From: Monoglobus sp964442605
GTDB taxonomy: Bacteria > Bacillota > Clostridia > Monoglobales > Monoglobaceae
NCBI GenBank assembly: GCA_964442605.1
Contig: CAYTZR010000005.1
Span: 1 to 64,000 of the forward strand
Reading direction: 5' to 3'
Length of the DNA: 64,000 nucleotides
Shown: positions 50,175 to 58,772 of the stretch, piece by piece
How positions within the stretch are numbered: the stretch's first letter is position 1
How the letters are laid out: each line of letters starts with the position of its first letter
Made by a program: the position numbers and the translations under genes
Notes under the pieces: model-generated
What the model saw: the letters and a program-made list of their open reading frames with translations, nothing else
What the model was told of the DNA's origin: nothing
Databases searched by the model: none

Positions 50175-52211
50175 TTATTTTTCCTCCTTGAATTTAAAAT
50201 ATTTTGTATTGGCTGTAAACGGCTTGAACTTTTCGCCGCCGCCTTCATAAAATTTACCAAAGAACTCCACAAACTGCAGCCTGTTTGTGTGAACGTATGC
50301 CCCGAGCAGATTGATTGCCATATTGAGGGTATGTCCTATAACGAACACAAGTGTGAAGCATATTATCCCCACAACTCCGCTGCCGAACATACTTCCCATT
50401 TGATTGAACACCTGCGCTATAACTCCGGTCGCAAGACCCAGCGCAAGCAATCTGGAATATGACAATATATCGCTCAAGTAGCTCGTTATGCCGTAAAGCT
50501 CATATAATCCCTTTGCAACACGCTTGCCGGGATTTTTTGAGGCACGTCCCGCGAACAGGATAATTCCCAAGGCTCCTATGCCGGCGCACACTGCCGCAGC
50601 TGTTCCGACAGAATGCGGAAGCACAAAGTTCAATTCTGTCATGTCCGCAAACATCTGCATAGACAGCAAATACACGATTGCGCCTCCAACCAACAGATAC
50701 CATGACACCACGTCAAAGAACGCTCCGAACACATCACCGTTTTTAACCATTTGGTAGAACTTAATCGCAAGCCCGGCAAACAGGTGAATAATTCCCACCG
50801 CGAACGAGAATATAAGCATACGCATTGGATTATTTATCGGTTCAAACCACAGCGCGGGAATTGTGACAGTTGTTCCGAAAAACGTGGTGGATATAACCTT
50901 TACAGCATCACCGAAAAATCCTCCGAACATTATCCCCCAGAAAAATGTTGATATTCCGCATCCAAAGAACATCTTCATCGTCTTTTTCATTCCCGACTCC
51001 ATATTCGGATAACGCAAAAGGACAAATCCGCAGCCGATTATCATAAGCAGTCCGTAGCCCGCGTCCGACAGCATTATGCCGAACAAAAAGTAATAGAAAA
51101 GCGACATGATGAACGTCGGATCGATTTCAAATCTGCCCGGCATACTGTATGTTTCAAGCACTGTCTCCACAGGCTCCGCAAAAGCGTTGTTATCAAGCAG
51201 CACGGGCGGCTGATCTTCTTCCGAAAGCTCACAAACCTCCACCGCAGCATCATACTTACGAATAAGCTCATCGCTTAACCTTTGGCAATATTTTTCCGGA
51301 ACATACCCATATATAACAAAAAATTTTCTGCGTTGGTTAATGTCGCCCAAGGTCTGATACTTCTCTATTCTCATCGCATAGTAGTCCACCATGAATTTAA
51401 GCAAGCTTCGGTGCTTTGCAAGATACTGAATTCGTTTTATATTCTCCTCTGTCTCACGGCGTGAACTCTCGATTTTTTCATCAAGCCTATCCTTTTCCTC
51501 AGACGGCAGACCGGATGCGATATAATTCGGACGCATAAATCCGATGTCGCGCAGATATGACTCAATCTCATTTCTTTTCTCTCTGCGGCACATGATACAA
51601 GCATTTGTCAAGCCCTGCTCCGAGTGAAGAACCTCGACATCCACAGCATACATCGGATCGTCAGTTCTGCCGTTCTCAGCTATCAAGGCATCAAGCTTAA
51701 TCAAAATGTCTTTTATCGAAAATTCATCCTGAAACGAGCCGATAAAAGCGCATGTCTTTTTTGTACCCATAAAATCCATGGGAATGTCAAGACTCATCCA
51801 CGGCTTAAGTGACAAAATCGCGTTTTCATACTTCGCAATATCCGCCTCAAGCTCATAATTTCGCTTTGAGAGCTCATTAATCTCATGAGCAATGTTCATA
51901 ACCCTGTCCACATTGTCAACCGTGTTATAATACTGCTCCACGCTCAGCATTTTTTTGCTGCTGAACATAGAGAGTATGGGCACATCCTCGGGCTCATATT
52001 TATTAAGCGCCAAAAGAGCCTGTTCCAGAGATTCTTTTGCCTTTAAAAAGGTTGCCGCAGACTGAGACGTATTCATTTTCTCAAATCCGAGCTCTGATAA
52101 ATCCTCGCTTATTGGCTCCAAAACGCCGAAACGCTGCAACGCCTCCAAAATGGCTTTACGCCGGCTTTTAAGCCCGTAAACCTCAACACGTTTCATAGGC
52201 AGCTTTGCCAT
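50175..52211 (-). CDS. ntpI: V-type ATP synthase subunit I (a-type stator)
   Basis: 678 residues: a soluble N-terminal half (about 1-360) with coiled coils, attached to the peripheral stalks, and a C-terminal half with about seven to eight membrane helices forming the ion half-channels. YYFLFGIMLSDAGYGLLMII near 375-394 and SDILSYSRLLALGLATGVIA near 585-604, with the essential Arg in SYSRLLALG, identify it. Confidence 0.96.
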   Translation of the reverse strand: MAKLPMKRVEVYGLKSRRKAILEALQRFGVLEPISEDLSELGFEKMNTSQSAATFLKAKESLEQALLALNKYEPEDVPILSMFSSKKMLSVEQYYNTVDNVDRVMNIAHEINELSKRNYELEADIAKYENAILSLKPWMSLDIPMDFMGTKKTCAFIGSFQDEFSIKDILIKLDALIAENGRTDDPMYAVDVEVLHSEQGLTNACIMCRREKRNEIESYLRDIGFMRPNYIASGLPSEEKDRLDEKIESSRRETEENIKRIQYLAKHRSLLKFMVDYYAMRIEKYQTLGDINQRRKFFVIYGYVPEKYCQRLSDELIRKYDAAVEVCELSEEDQPPVLLDNNAFAEPVETVLETYSMPGRFEIDPTFIMSLFYYFLFGIMLSDAGYGLLMIIGCGFVLLRYPNMESGMKKTMKMFFGCGISTFFWGIMFGGFFGDAVKVISTTFFGTTVTIPALWFEPINNPMRMLIFSFAVGIIHLFAGLAIKFYQMVKNGDVFGAFFDVVSWYLLVGGAIVYLLSMQMFADMTELNFVLPHSVGTAAAVCAGIGALGIILFAGRASKNPGKRVAKGLYELYGITSYLSDILSYSRLLALGLATGVIAQVFNQMGSMFGSGVVGIICFTLVFVIGHTLNMAINLLGAYVHTNRLQFVEFFGKFYEGGGEKFKPFTANTKYFKFKEEK

Positions 52212-52286
52212 AAAGATCCTCCTTTCATTGAATTATCATAAACGAATTATTATAAACAAATTATTAAACATTGTTTCAAAAAATAG

Positions 52287-52607
52287 TTATGCTAATTCCT
52301 CCATAATAATTTCAAGAGCCTTATCCTTGGCTTTAGCAAAAACAGCATTCAGCTTTTCAATCTCGCCTTTTTGGCTGTCAGCAAATTTCCCTCTGATTTT
52401 TTCAGCCTCTGCCTTAGCGTTTTTTTCATGATCAGCCATAATCCGTGCGGCAGTCTCTTCGGCTCTTGCGATAATTTCCTTCGCCTCATTTCGAGCGGAT
52501 CTAACTATATCGTCAGCCTCCCCGCGAGCCGCCTTCTCCAATTCCTCAGCCGCGCACTCCGCCGCTGTCAGTCTGTTCACAGTTTCCCTCGGCACAAGTC
52601 TCACCAT
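52287..52607 (-). CDS. ntpF: V-type ATP synthase subunit G/H-type peripheral stalk
   Basis: About 106 residues of Ala/Glu/Lys-rich helix (LTAAECAAEELEKAARGEAD and onward) typical of AhaH/NtpF, which form a coiled coil with subunit E. First gene of the operon in the order F-I-K-E-C-G-A-B-D, as in Enterococcus. Start uncertain among ATG 52607, GTG 52604 and GTG 52595; GGATGGTGA lies nearest the last. The frame runs further upstream but without a ribosome-binding site. Confidence 0.85.
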   Translation of the reverse strand: MVRLVPRETVNRLTAAECAAEELEKAARGEADDIVRSARNEAKEIIARAEETAARIMADHEKNAKAEAEKIRGKFADSQKGEIEKLNAVFAKAKDKALEIIMEELA

Positions 52608-52834
52608 CCTTTTGATATTATTTAATATTATGCCGCAATATGTCAATTTGTATTTATACAAGTGTTTAATTATCATAATATTAATATTAATTTTATATTA
52701 ATTTTCAATATTTATTTTCACAACAATATTAATTTTCATAACATTATATATTATACATATAATTTTGGGATTTGTAAAGCCGTTTTTCCAAACAAGTTAA
52801 ATTATTCCGATTTTTAAATATTTAAATAAATATT

Positions 52835-52840
52835 TTGTCC
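52835..52840 (+). promoter_or_regulatory. Possible SpoIIID box upstream of spoIIID
   Basis: TTGTCC (reverse GGACAA) within an AT-rich stretch, matching the core of the Bacillus SpoIIID site, about 100 bp before the spoIIID start. A short, weak match; autoregulation is an inference. The rest of 52677-52940 is very AT-rich with no clear sigma-A promoter. Confidence 0.3.
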
Positions 52841-52940
52841 GAATATATATTACACATATTATTTAAGTTTATTTAAACAGTAATAATTATGTTCGCCCAA
52901 ACATAAATATGAACAATACAAGTTTTGGGAGGCGAACAAT

Positions 52941-53225
52941 GTGAGACCTTACATAGAGGAACGAACCGTTGAACTGGGACAATACATAGTTGATAATAAA
53001 TGTACGGTGAGAGAAGCGGCAAAGAAATTCGGGATCTCAAAATCAACCGTTCATAAGGACGTTACGCAAAGACTGCAAAAAATTAACATAAGACTGGCAG
53101 AACAAGTCGGTTCTGTTCTTCTTGAAAATAAAAACGAACGCCATATAAGAGGCGGCAACGCCACAAAGGAAAAATACAAGCACTTAAAATCAGAGCGTGA
53201 ACACATAAAAAATAATTACGCGTAA
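52941..53225 (+). CDS. spoIIID: Sporulation regulator SpoIIID
   Basis: Mother-cell DNA-binding protein acting between SigE and SigK. 94 residues. The N-terminus YIEERTVELGQYIVDNKCTV is followed by the helix-turn-helix REAAKKFGISKSTVHKDVTQ (about 28-47) and RHIRGGNATKEKYK near 73-86, all strongly conserved in the family. The start is GTG at 52941; the overlapping ATG at 52939 is followed at once by TGA. GGGAGG lies at 52927-52932. Confidence 0.96.
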   Translation: MRPYIEERTVELGQYIVDNKCTVREAAKKFGISKSTVHKDVTQRLQKINIRLAEQVGSVLLENKNERHIRGGNATKEKYKHLKSEREHIKNNYA

Positions 53226-53229
53226 TCAG

Positions 53230-53255
53230 AGAGCTGTTCGGTTTTGAACAGCTCT
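53230..53255 (+). terminator. spoIIID terminator
   Basis: AGAGCTGTTC (53230-53239) and GAACAGCTCT (53246-53255), loop GGTTTT, immediately after the stop codon, followed by a T-rich but interrupted tail. Confidence 0.75.
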
Positions 53256-53329
53256 GTTAATTGTATTTGATTTAAATAAATTCATCAAAAACATAAATGA
53301 CAAAACAATATGATTAAATATATATTTTT

Positions 53330-53385
53330 TGAAATTTTGAAATTTAGAAAATTTAGAAATTTTGAAATTTTATGAAATTTATTTT
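53330..53385. repeat. Repeated GAAATTT tracts upstream of the cysE promoter
   Basis: Six copies of GAAATTT or GAAAATTT at 8-10 bp intervals end about 10 bp before the -35 box. Probably bent DNA or an UP-like element. Confidence 0.7.
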
Positions 53386-53393
53386 AAAAACTC

Positions 53394-53422
53394 TTGTTTA
53401 ATAAAAAGATTAGTGTTATAAT
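53394..53422 (+). promoter_or_regulatory. cysE promoter
   Basis: TTGTTT (53394-53399), 17-bp spacer, TATAAT (53417-53422). Start expected near 53429, just before the leader stem. Confidence 0.75.
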
Positions 53423-53433
53423 AATTGTTAAAC

Positions 53434-53481
53434 TTAAAACGAAGTGTTAAAACACGGATATATGCGATAATTTCGTTTTAA
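53434..53481 (+). other. Structured 5' leader of cysE
   Basis: TTAAAACGAA (53434-53443) pairs exactly with TTCGTTTTAA (53472-53481); inside lies GTGTT/AACAC. The stem starts about 5 nt after the predicted transcription start and ends 10 nt before the CGGAG site. There is no T-box sequence and no match to SAM riboswitches. Confidence 0.55.
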
Positions 53482-53506
53482 ATCAAAAACTTTACGGAGT
53501 ATATTT

Positions 53507-54196
53507 ATGGGGATTATTAAACTAATAAGGAATGAAATAAGCTTGACCTTTGAACGCGACCCCGCAGCAAGGTCAAAAGCTCAAGTTTTCTTTCTCTATC
53601 CGGGTGTTAAAGCGTTGATTTATCACAGGATTGCGCACAGGCTTTACGAGAAGGGCAGATATTTTATGGCTGACTGGCTTTCCATGCACACACGAAAGGT
53701 GACCGGCATTGAAATTCACCCTGCCGCACAGATAGGTAAGAATGTCTTTATCGACCACGGCATGGGCGTTGTCATCGGAGAAACTGCGGTTGTAGGGGAC
53801 AACTGTACCATATATCAGGGTGTCACCTTAGGCGGAACCGGCAAGGACAAAGGAAAACGCCACCCGACAATCGGCAATAATGTAACCATAGGATGCGGCG
53901 CAAAAATATTGGGACCGTTCACAGTAGGAGACAATTCCAAGGTTGCGGCAAACGCTGTTGTTCTCAATGAGATACCGCCCAACAGTACCTGCGTCGGCGT
54001 ACCCGCTCATGTGGTAAAGCGTGAGGGCATTAAGGTTGCTCCGGCATCCACCGTATACATTGCCGATCTCGACCAGATACACTTTCCCGATCCGGTTTCT
54101 ATGGACTTGTGCAATCTGAGAAATATGATAGGCAAGCTGTCTAAACGGGTTGAAGATATAGAATGCGGCAATAGCAAAAAAGAACCGAACAAATAA
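53507..54196 (+). CDS. cysE: Serine O-acetyltransferase
   Basis: Makes O-acetylserine, the carbon skeleton for cysteine. 229 residues; short EpsC/CysE type. N-terminal helices (RDPAARSKAQVFFLYPGVKA) precede a left-handed beta helix of hexapeptide repeats: IDHGMGVVIGETAVVGDNCT, GVTLGGTGKDKGKRHPTIGN with the active-site loop, and VTIGCGAKILGPFTVGDNSK. Next to cysS, a common Firmicute pair. CGGAG site before the ATG. Confidence 0.95.
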   Translation: MGIIKLIRNEISLTFERDPAARSKAQVFFLYPGVKALIYHRIAHRLYEKGRYFMADWLSMHTRKVTGIEIHPAAQIGKNVFIDHGMGVVIGETAVVGDNCTIYQGVTLGGTGKDKGKRHPTIGNNVTIGCGAKILGPFTVGDNSKVAANAVVLNEIPPNSTCVGVPAHVVKREGIKVAPASTVYIADLDQIHFPDPVSMDLCNLRNMIGKLSKRVEDIECGNSKKEPNK

Positions 54197-54272
54197 CGAA
54201 GTCAATAAAAACTCAATCAACACAAAATTCATCAGTTTAAAAAACCAATCGGTTTGGAAAGGAATAATACAT

Positions 54273-55676
54273 ATGAAGCTTTTTAATACACTGACCAGAA
54301 GCAAGGAAGAGTTCATTCCAATCAAAGACGGAGAGGTTAAAATGTATTCCTGCGGTCCGACCGTGTACAACTATTTTCATATAGGAAACGCAAGGCCGTT
54401 TATAATTTTTGACACGCTGCGCAGATACCTTGAGTACCGCGGCTATAAGGTTAAATTTGTTCAAAACTTTACCGATATAGACGATAAAATGATAAATAAG
54501 GCAAATGAGCTGGGTATTACCGTAAAGGAGCTTGCCGATCGATTTATTGATGAGTATTTTACCGACGCGACAGGTCTCGGAATTCACAATGCCACAGTTC
54601 ATCCCAGAGCCACCGAAAATATTGATGCAATAATCGAAATTATAGAAAAGCTGATAGCCAACGGCTACGCGTATAATGTTGACGGCGATGTGTATTACAG
54701 CACCAAAAAATTCAAGGATTACGGAAAGCTGTCGCATCAGCCCCTTGAGGACTTGGAGAGCGGTGTGCGTATAGATATAAACGAGGATAAGCGTGACCCG
54801 ATGGACTTTGCCGTATGGAAAAAGCAGAAGCCGGGCGAACCCGCGTGGGAAAGCCCTTGGGGTATGGGACGTCCGGGCTGGCATATTGAGTGCAGCGCTA
54901 TGGCAAACAAGTATCTCGGAAACACGATAGATATTCACAGCGGCGGGCAGGATCTTATTTTCCCTCACCATGAAAACGAAATCGCCCAAAGCGAGGCGGC
55001 AAACGGCTGCAGCTTCGCCAACTACTGGGTTCACAACGGCTACATCAATATTGACAACAAAAAAATGTCGAAATCTCTGGGCAACTTTTTTACTGTCCGC
55101 GATATAGCAAAAGAGTTTGACTATGAGGTTATACGCTTCTTTATGCTGTCGGCTCATTACAGAAGCCCTATCAATTTCAGCAAGGAGCTTATGGAATCAT
55201 CAAAGTCCGCGCTTGACAGAATTTACAACTGCATGGAAACATTGAAATTCCTAAGCGGCACAGCGTGCGTTACGGAGCTTAAAGAAAATGAAAAGGATGT
55301 TATCGCGTCGCTTGACGGATACAAAGAAAAATTCATCGCCGCAATGGACGATGACCTTAACACAGCGGACGCTATATCGGAATTGTTTGAAATCGTCTCC
55401 CTTGCCAACGTAAGACTTACCTCCGAAAGCAATCCGTCAAAGCAGGCTGTTGATTATGCCTATGATATGTTGGAGGAGCTCGGCTGCGTTCTGGGACTTT
55501 TACAGAACAAACACGAGGGAAAAATTCCCGATGAGGTTGCGGCGCTTGTAAAGCAGCGCGATGAAGCCAGAGCGCAAAAGAATTGGGCAAGATCGGATGA
55601 AATCCGCGACAAGCTGACGGAGCTTGGTTACTCGGTTAAGGATACAAGGCAAGGACAGCAGCTTATAAAGCTGTAA
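54273..55676 (+). CDS. cysS: Cysteinyl-tRNA synthetase
   Basis: 467 residues, class I synthetase. The HIGH motif is FHIGNARP near 36-43, the KMSKS motif KKMSKSLGNFF near 265-275, and zinc ligands lie in YSCGPTVYN, WHIECSAM and FPHHENEIAQSEA. The C-terminal helical and anticodon-binding parts are complete. It lies 76 bp after cysE with GGAAAGG upstream; no separate T-box leader is present. Confidence 0.97.
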   Translation: MKLFNTLTRSKEEFIPIKDGEVKMYSCGPTVYNYFHIGNARPFIIFDTLRRYLEYRGYKVKFVQNFTDIDDKMINKANELGITVKELADRFIDEYFTDATGLGIHNATVHPRATENIDAIIEIIEKLIANGYAYNVDGDVYYSTKKFKDYGKLSHQPLEDLESGVRIDINEDKRDPMDFAVWKKQKPGEPAWESPWGMGRPGWHIECSAMANKYLGNTIDIHSGGQDLIFPHHENEIAQSEAANGCSFANYWVHNGYINIDNKKMSKSLGNFFTVRDIAKEFDYEVIRFFMLSAHYRSPINFSKELMESSKSALDRIYNCMETLKFLSGTACVTELKENEKDVIASLDGYKEKFIAAMDDDLNTADAISELFEIVSLANVRLTSESNPSKQAVDYAYDMLEELGCVLGLLQNKHEGKIPDEVAALVKQRDEARAQKNWARSDEIRDKLTELGYSVKDTRQGQQLIKL

Positions 55677-55708
55677 TAAATTTAAAGGATAAGGGTTATA
55701 ATATAATT

Positions 55709-56110
55709 ATGATAGACGTCATTTTGGAAAGCCTTAATCTAAACAAGGTTCCGCCTATACAATATTCTCCGCTAACGCTGGCGTATATAGGCGACTGCAT
55801 TTACGAGCTGTATGTCCGCAGCTACCTGATTAAGGACTCCAACCGCAATGTGAATACATTGCACAAAACAGCGGCAAAGCATGTGTGCTGCAAAGCGCAG
55901 TCCGAGCTTTACAGAAAAATAGAGCCTCTGCTCTCGGATGAGGAGATGGGCGTATTTAAACGCGGCAGAAACACCAAATCCCATGTTCCGAAAAATTCGG
56001 ATATGAGCGACTACCGTATAGCAACCGGAGTTGAAGCGCTAATCGGATTTTTATACCTATCCGGCAAAAAGCAGAGAATATGCGACTTGTTAAAACATAT
56101 ATTTGAATAA
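55709..56110 (+). CDS. mrnC: Mini-ribonuclease 3
   Basis: Processes 23S rRNA ends. 133 residues, an RNase III catalytic domain without the double-strand-binding domain. Motif LAYIGDCIYELYVRSYLI (about 25-42) with catalytic acids, GRNTKSHVPKNSDMSDYRIA (about 91-110) and ATGVEALIGFLYL with the last Glu. It commonly follows cysS in Firmicutes, as here. Confidence 0.95.
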   Translation: MIDVILESLNLNKVPPIQYSPLTLAYIGDCIYELYVRSYLIKDSNRNVNTLHKTAAKHVCCKAQSELYRKIEPLLSDEEMGVFKRGRNTKSHVPKNSDMSDYRIATGVEALIGFLYLSGKKQRICDLLKHIFE

Positions 56111-56115
56111 TTTAT

Positions 56116-56164
56116 CCCCGGCATATACATATTCAAACCAAAATATATGTCGGGGTTGATTTTT
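56116..56164 (+). terminator. Terminator hairpin overlapping the yitT ribosome-binding site
   Basis: CCCCGGCATATA (56116-56127) and TATATGTCGGGG (56144-56155), one mismatch, followed by TTGATTTTTTT. The right arm contains the GGGGTTGAT that serves as the ribosome-binding site of the next gene. Confidence 0.7.
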
Positions 56165-57040
56165 TTGAACAACAATATAAGACAAAAACTTATTAATTTT
56201 TTTATGATTTTGCTGGGCGGCTCAATAATGGGCTTTGGCTTGGCGTTTTTTCTTGTGCCGACACAGATTACCGCCGGCGGCGTCAGCGGTATTGCGACTG
56301 TGCTGCACTATCTTTTTAATCTCCCGGTGGGATTTATGGTGCTTGTGATCAACATTCCGATTTTTATATTGGGCTTTGTCAACTTTAACGCTAAATTTCT
56401 TCTCTCCTCGGTTTTTGGAACAATGGCGCTGTCGCTTTCCACTCAAATATTTGAATTGGACTTTTTTAATGCCCTGCTTCCTATATCAAACGATATGCTG
56501 CTTTGTTCGGTATTCGGCGGTGTTATATACGGTCTTGGCTTAGGTCTGACTATGCGCTATGGCGGAACCACCGGCGGAACAGACATACTGTCATTGGTCT
56601 TTAAAAAATGGTTCCCGTCTATGTCGATAGGGCAGCTTTTCATAGCAATCGATGGTGTTATAATAATATTTGCGGGTATCGCGTTTAAAAGCCTTGAAAC
56701 CATTCTGTATTCCATAGTAATGCTGTTTGTCAGCTCTCATGTTCTCGACACGATTTTAGACGGTGTTGACTTTGCGAAAATCATATATATAATTTCCGAA
56801 AAAAACACCGATATTTCTAAGGGAATTGCAAATGAGCTCAAGCGCGGTTCAACCGTGCTTTCCGGTTACTCATTCTACAGCCGCAAAAGCAGAGGCGTCC
56901 TGATGTGCGTTATGCGTAAGCACCAGGTTCCGCGTCTTAAAAATCTGGTCACAAGCATTGACCCAAACGCGTTTGTTGTTGTCAGCGATGCCAAAGAAGT
57001 AATAGGGCGGGGCTTTAAAATATCCAATGCCGAAAAATAA
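56165..57040 (+). CDS. YitT family membrane protein
   Basis: About 291 residues. Five to six hydrophobic segments (for example FFMILLGGSIMGFGLAFFLV, then GFMVLVINIPIFILGFVN) form the YitT domain with GGTTGGTDILSLVFKKW near 134-150; a C-terminal DUF2179 cytoplasmic domain follows (VLSGYSFYSRKSRGVLMCVM, KNLVTSIDPNAFVVVSDAKE). Function unknown in detail; relatives are linked with small-molecule transport. TTG at 56165 is taken as the start because GGGGTTGAT is correctly spaced; an ATG at 56147 lies within the hairpin arm. Confidence 0.88.
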   Translation: MNNNIRQKLINFFMILLGGSIMGFGLAFFLVPTQITAGGVSGIATVLHYLFNLPVGFMVLVINIPIFILGFVNFNAKFLLSSVFGTMALSLSTQIFELDFFNALLPISNDMLLCSVFGGVIYGLGLGLTMRYGGTTGGTDILSLVFKKWFPSMSIGQLFIAIDGVIIIFAGIAFKSLETILYSIVMLFVSSHVLDTILDGVDFAKIIYIISEKNTDISKGIANELKRGSTVLSGYSFYSRKSRGVLMCVMRKHQVPRLKNLVTSIDPNAFVVVSDAKEVIGRGFKISNAEK

Positions 57041-57089
57041 ACGCAACGCGTAAATCATAATTCACTTGCCGATTAAACCGAACATCTTT

Positions 57090-57158
57090 TTGTTATTTTG
57101 TTATTTTGTTATTTTGTTATTTTGTTATTTTATTGTTTTATTGTTTTATTGTTTTATT
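57090..57158. repeat. 8-bp microsatellite reaching into a gene end
   Basis: About five copies of TTATTTTG followed by about four of TTTTATTG-like units. Read leftward, the last three codons and the TAA stop of the GH140-like gene are part of the tract. Confidence 0.85.
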
Positions 57159-58438
57159 ACCAGCACCCAATCCGTGTCATCGCCATAAACCTTTGGAACA
57201 ACTATATGCCTTGTTTTGTCATCTACAACACCGGCATAGCCGTAGCTTCCCGCAGATGGTCTGAAAAAGTACATATCATAACCCGCGTAATCCGATAGAT
57301 CAAGATCATATTCCGTTGCCGAGAAGGTATAAGCCATAACGAATTTCGATCCGCCAAACACAGAAACCCTTTCATACTTTTCACCCTGCGGTGATAAGAG
57401 TAAATCACAGCGTTCTTTTCCGTTATAAAAATCCACCGACTCCATCAGCTTTTTTAAAAAGCCCATCTGCTCCGAACCATCGTGATGTAAAGCATCCTGC
57501 CATTTATCCCTCGCGCCGTATGTTACGCCTTTGCTGACCCCATCATAAAACTGCATAACAGAATTGTCTCCGTATGTATGTCCGCACGCTCCCTGGAAAA
57601 CCGACCAATACGCATATCTTCTCGCGTCCTTTGCTGTCCAATACGGCTGTGTAACATCATGAAGCCCTTGCAATATCCACTCATAAGACGGTTCACCGTC
57701 CAAAACAGGCTTTTCGGAGCGTTCATAATCCCTTTTCACATATTTCCAATTATCCGGACCGAAAAATCCGTCCTTATTCTTACTGTCATCCCATTTTCCT
57801 ATCTTATATTGATCATATCGGCGATGCCCGGACTGAAACATATTAAAATCGAGCCATTCCGCATCGGCAAACCAATCCGTGGATGTTGTTCTTCCGAAGG
57901 GATGAAACCCGATCAGGGTGTTTGGCATCTGCCTTTTAAACTCTTCACCCATAAGTGTATATAAATTTTCATAGCCCTCACCCCTTATATCACCGCCGAG
58001 CAGCCAAATAATATTGGGATAATCTCTATAACGGGAACATAAAAAATCCGTATACCTAATCGCGTTATCCTCGTTTAAAACACCTTTCTTTGCCAAACTG
58101 CCCCACGCGGGCAGAAGAGCAACATACATACCGAGTTCCTCTGCCATCCGTATCACCCGATCACAATGCAGCCAATAATCTTCCTCTCTGTAATTAAACG
58201 CTTTAACATTCATCTTATTTACATCTTGAAGCTCTTCGGTGGCATAAATTAATACCGCCTGAATAACATTAAAGCCTTTATCCGCGCGATTTTTCAAGTA
58301 TAAATAAGCCTCTTCCTCGGTTATGTTGGTAAAAATCAGCCACGCTGTATCGCCCAACCAAAAGAACGGCGTGTCACCGTTCGAAAAATACCTTTTATTA
58401 TCTGCGACCTTTAATTTACCGTTTTCCCACGGCTTCAT
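57146..58438 (-). CDS. GH140-like (apiosidase-like, DUF4038) glycoside hydrolase
   Basis: 430 residues, no signal peptide, so probably cytoplasmic. Start MKPWENGKLKVADNKRYFSN; TPFFWLGDTAWLIF (about 22-35) is the DUF4038 signature. The TIM barrel continues with GFNVIQAVLIYA, IIWLLGGDIRGEG with a catalytic-type Asp, KPVLDGEPSYEWI with the putative catalytic Glu, and AYWSVFQGACGHTYGDNSVM. The C-terminal beta domain is of the collagenase-associated type. GH140 enzymes remove apiose from rhamnogalacturonan II; activity here is inferred. ATG follows GGAGGGG. Confidence 0.82.
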   Translation of the reverse strand: MKPWENGKLKVADNKRYFSNGDTPFFWLGDTAWLIFTNITEEEAYLYLKNRADKGFNVIQAVLIYATEELQDVNKMNVKAFNYREEDYWLHCDRVIRMAEELGMYVALLPAWGSLAKKGVLNEDNAIRYTDFLCSRYRDYPNIIWLLGGDIRGEGYENLYTLMGEEFKRQMPNTLIGFHPFGRTTSTDWFADAEWLDFNMFQSGHRRYDQYKIGKWDDSKNKDGFFGPDNWKYVKRDYERSEKPVLDGEPSYEWILQGLHDVTQPYWTAKDARRYAYWSVFQGACGHTYGDNSVMQFYDGVSKGVTYGARDKWQDALHHDGSEQMGFLKKLMESVDFYNGKERCDLLLSPQGEKYERVSVFGGSKFVMAYTFSATEYDLDLSDYAGYDMYFFRPSAGSYGYAGVVDDKTRHIVVPKVYGDDTDWVLVIKQ

Positions 58439-58627
58439 AAAATAACACCCCTCCAAAAAAATTCAGCCGGAAATTTTTCAATTAATCTAAATCGGTATCT
58501 CCAATGTCAAATAAACCGTCTGTAAGCCGAATTATAGCACAAAAACCACAAAAAAGCAACCTCCGGTAACTGATTTTGTCGCAGGATCTGTAATTAGGCA
58601 CACGCGCATAAAGCGTTGCCCTAGGGT

Positions 58628-58762
58628 TTAATGCCAGCCGCTGCCGACATTTTTTGACACTCCGGCTGCCGATAAGGTGTCTGTGCCGTAAACCACCAGA
58701 TCCTCCTCATCATACTTATCTTTCGCCTTTTCATCGAAAAATCCCCTTCTCTCCTCTATCAC
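58628..58762 (-). pseudogene. Orphan 3' gene fragment at the polysaccharide-cluster junction
   Basis: An open frame without a ribosome-binding site reads VIEERRGFFDEKAKDKYDEE followed by DLVVYGTDTLSAAGVSKNVG and SGWH before a stop. The composition is protein-like and unlike the neighbouring AT-rich cluster. It runs directly into the 3' end of the acyltransferase gene, so it looks like the tail of a gene whose front was replaced. Not recognised. The remaining stretch 58439-58627 holds no other gene I can see. Confidence 0.4.
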
Positions 58763-58772
58763 ATGTATTACA

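Noticed and set aside
53256..53506. Cysteine T-box riboswitch before cysE-cysS
   Set aside because: No AGGGTGG-type antiterminator box, no specifier loop pattern and no terminator before cysE.
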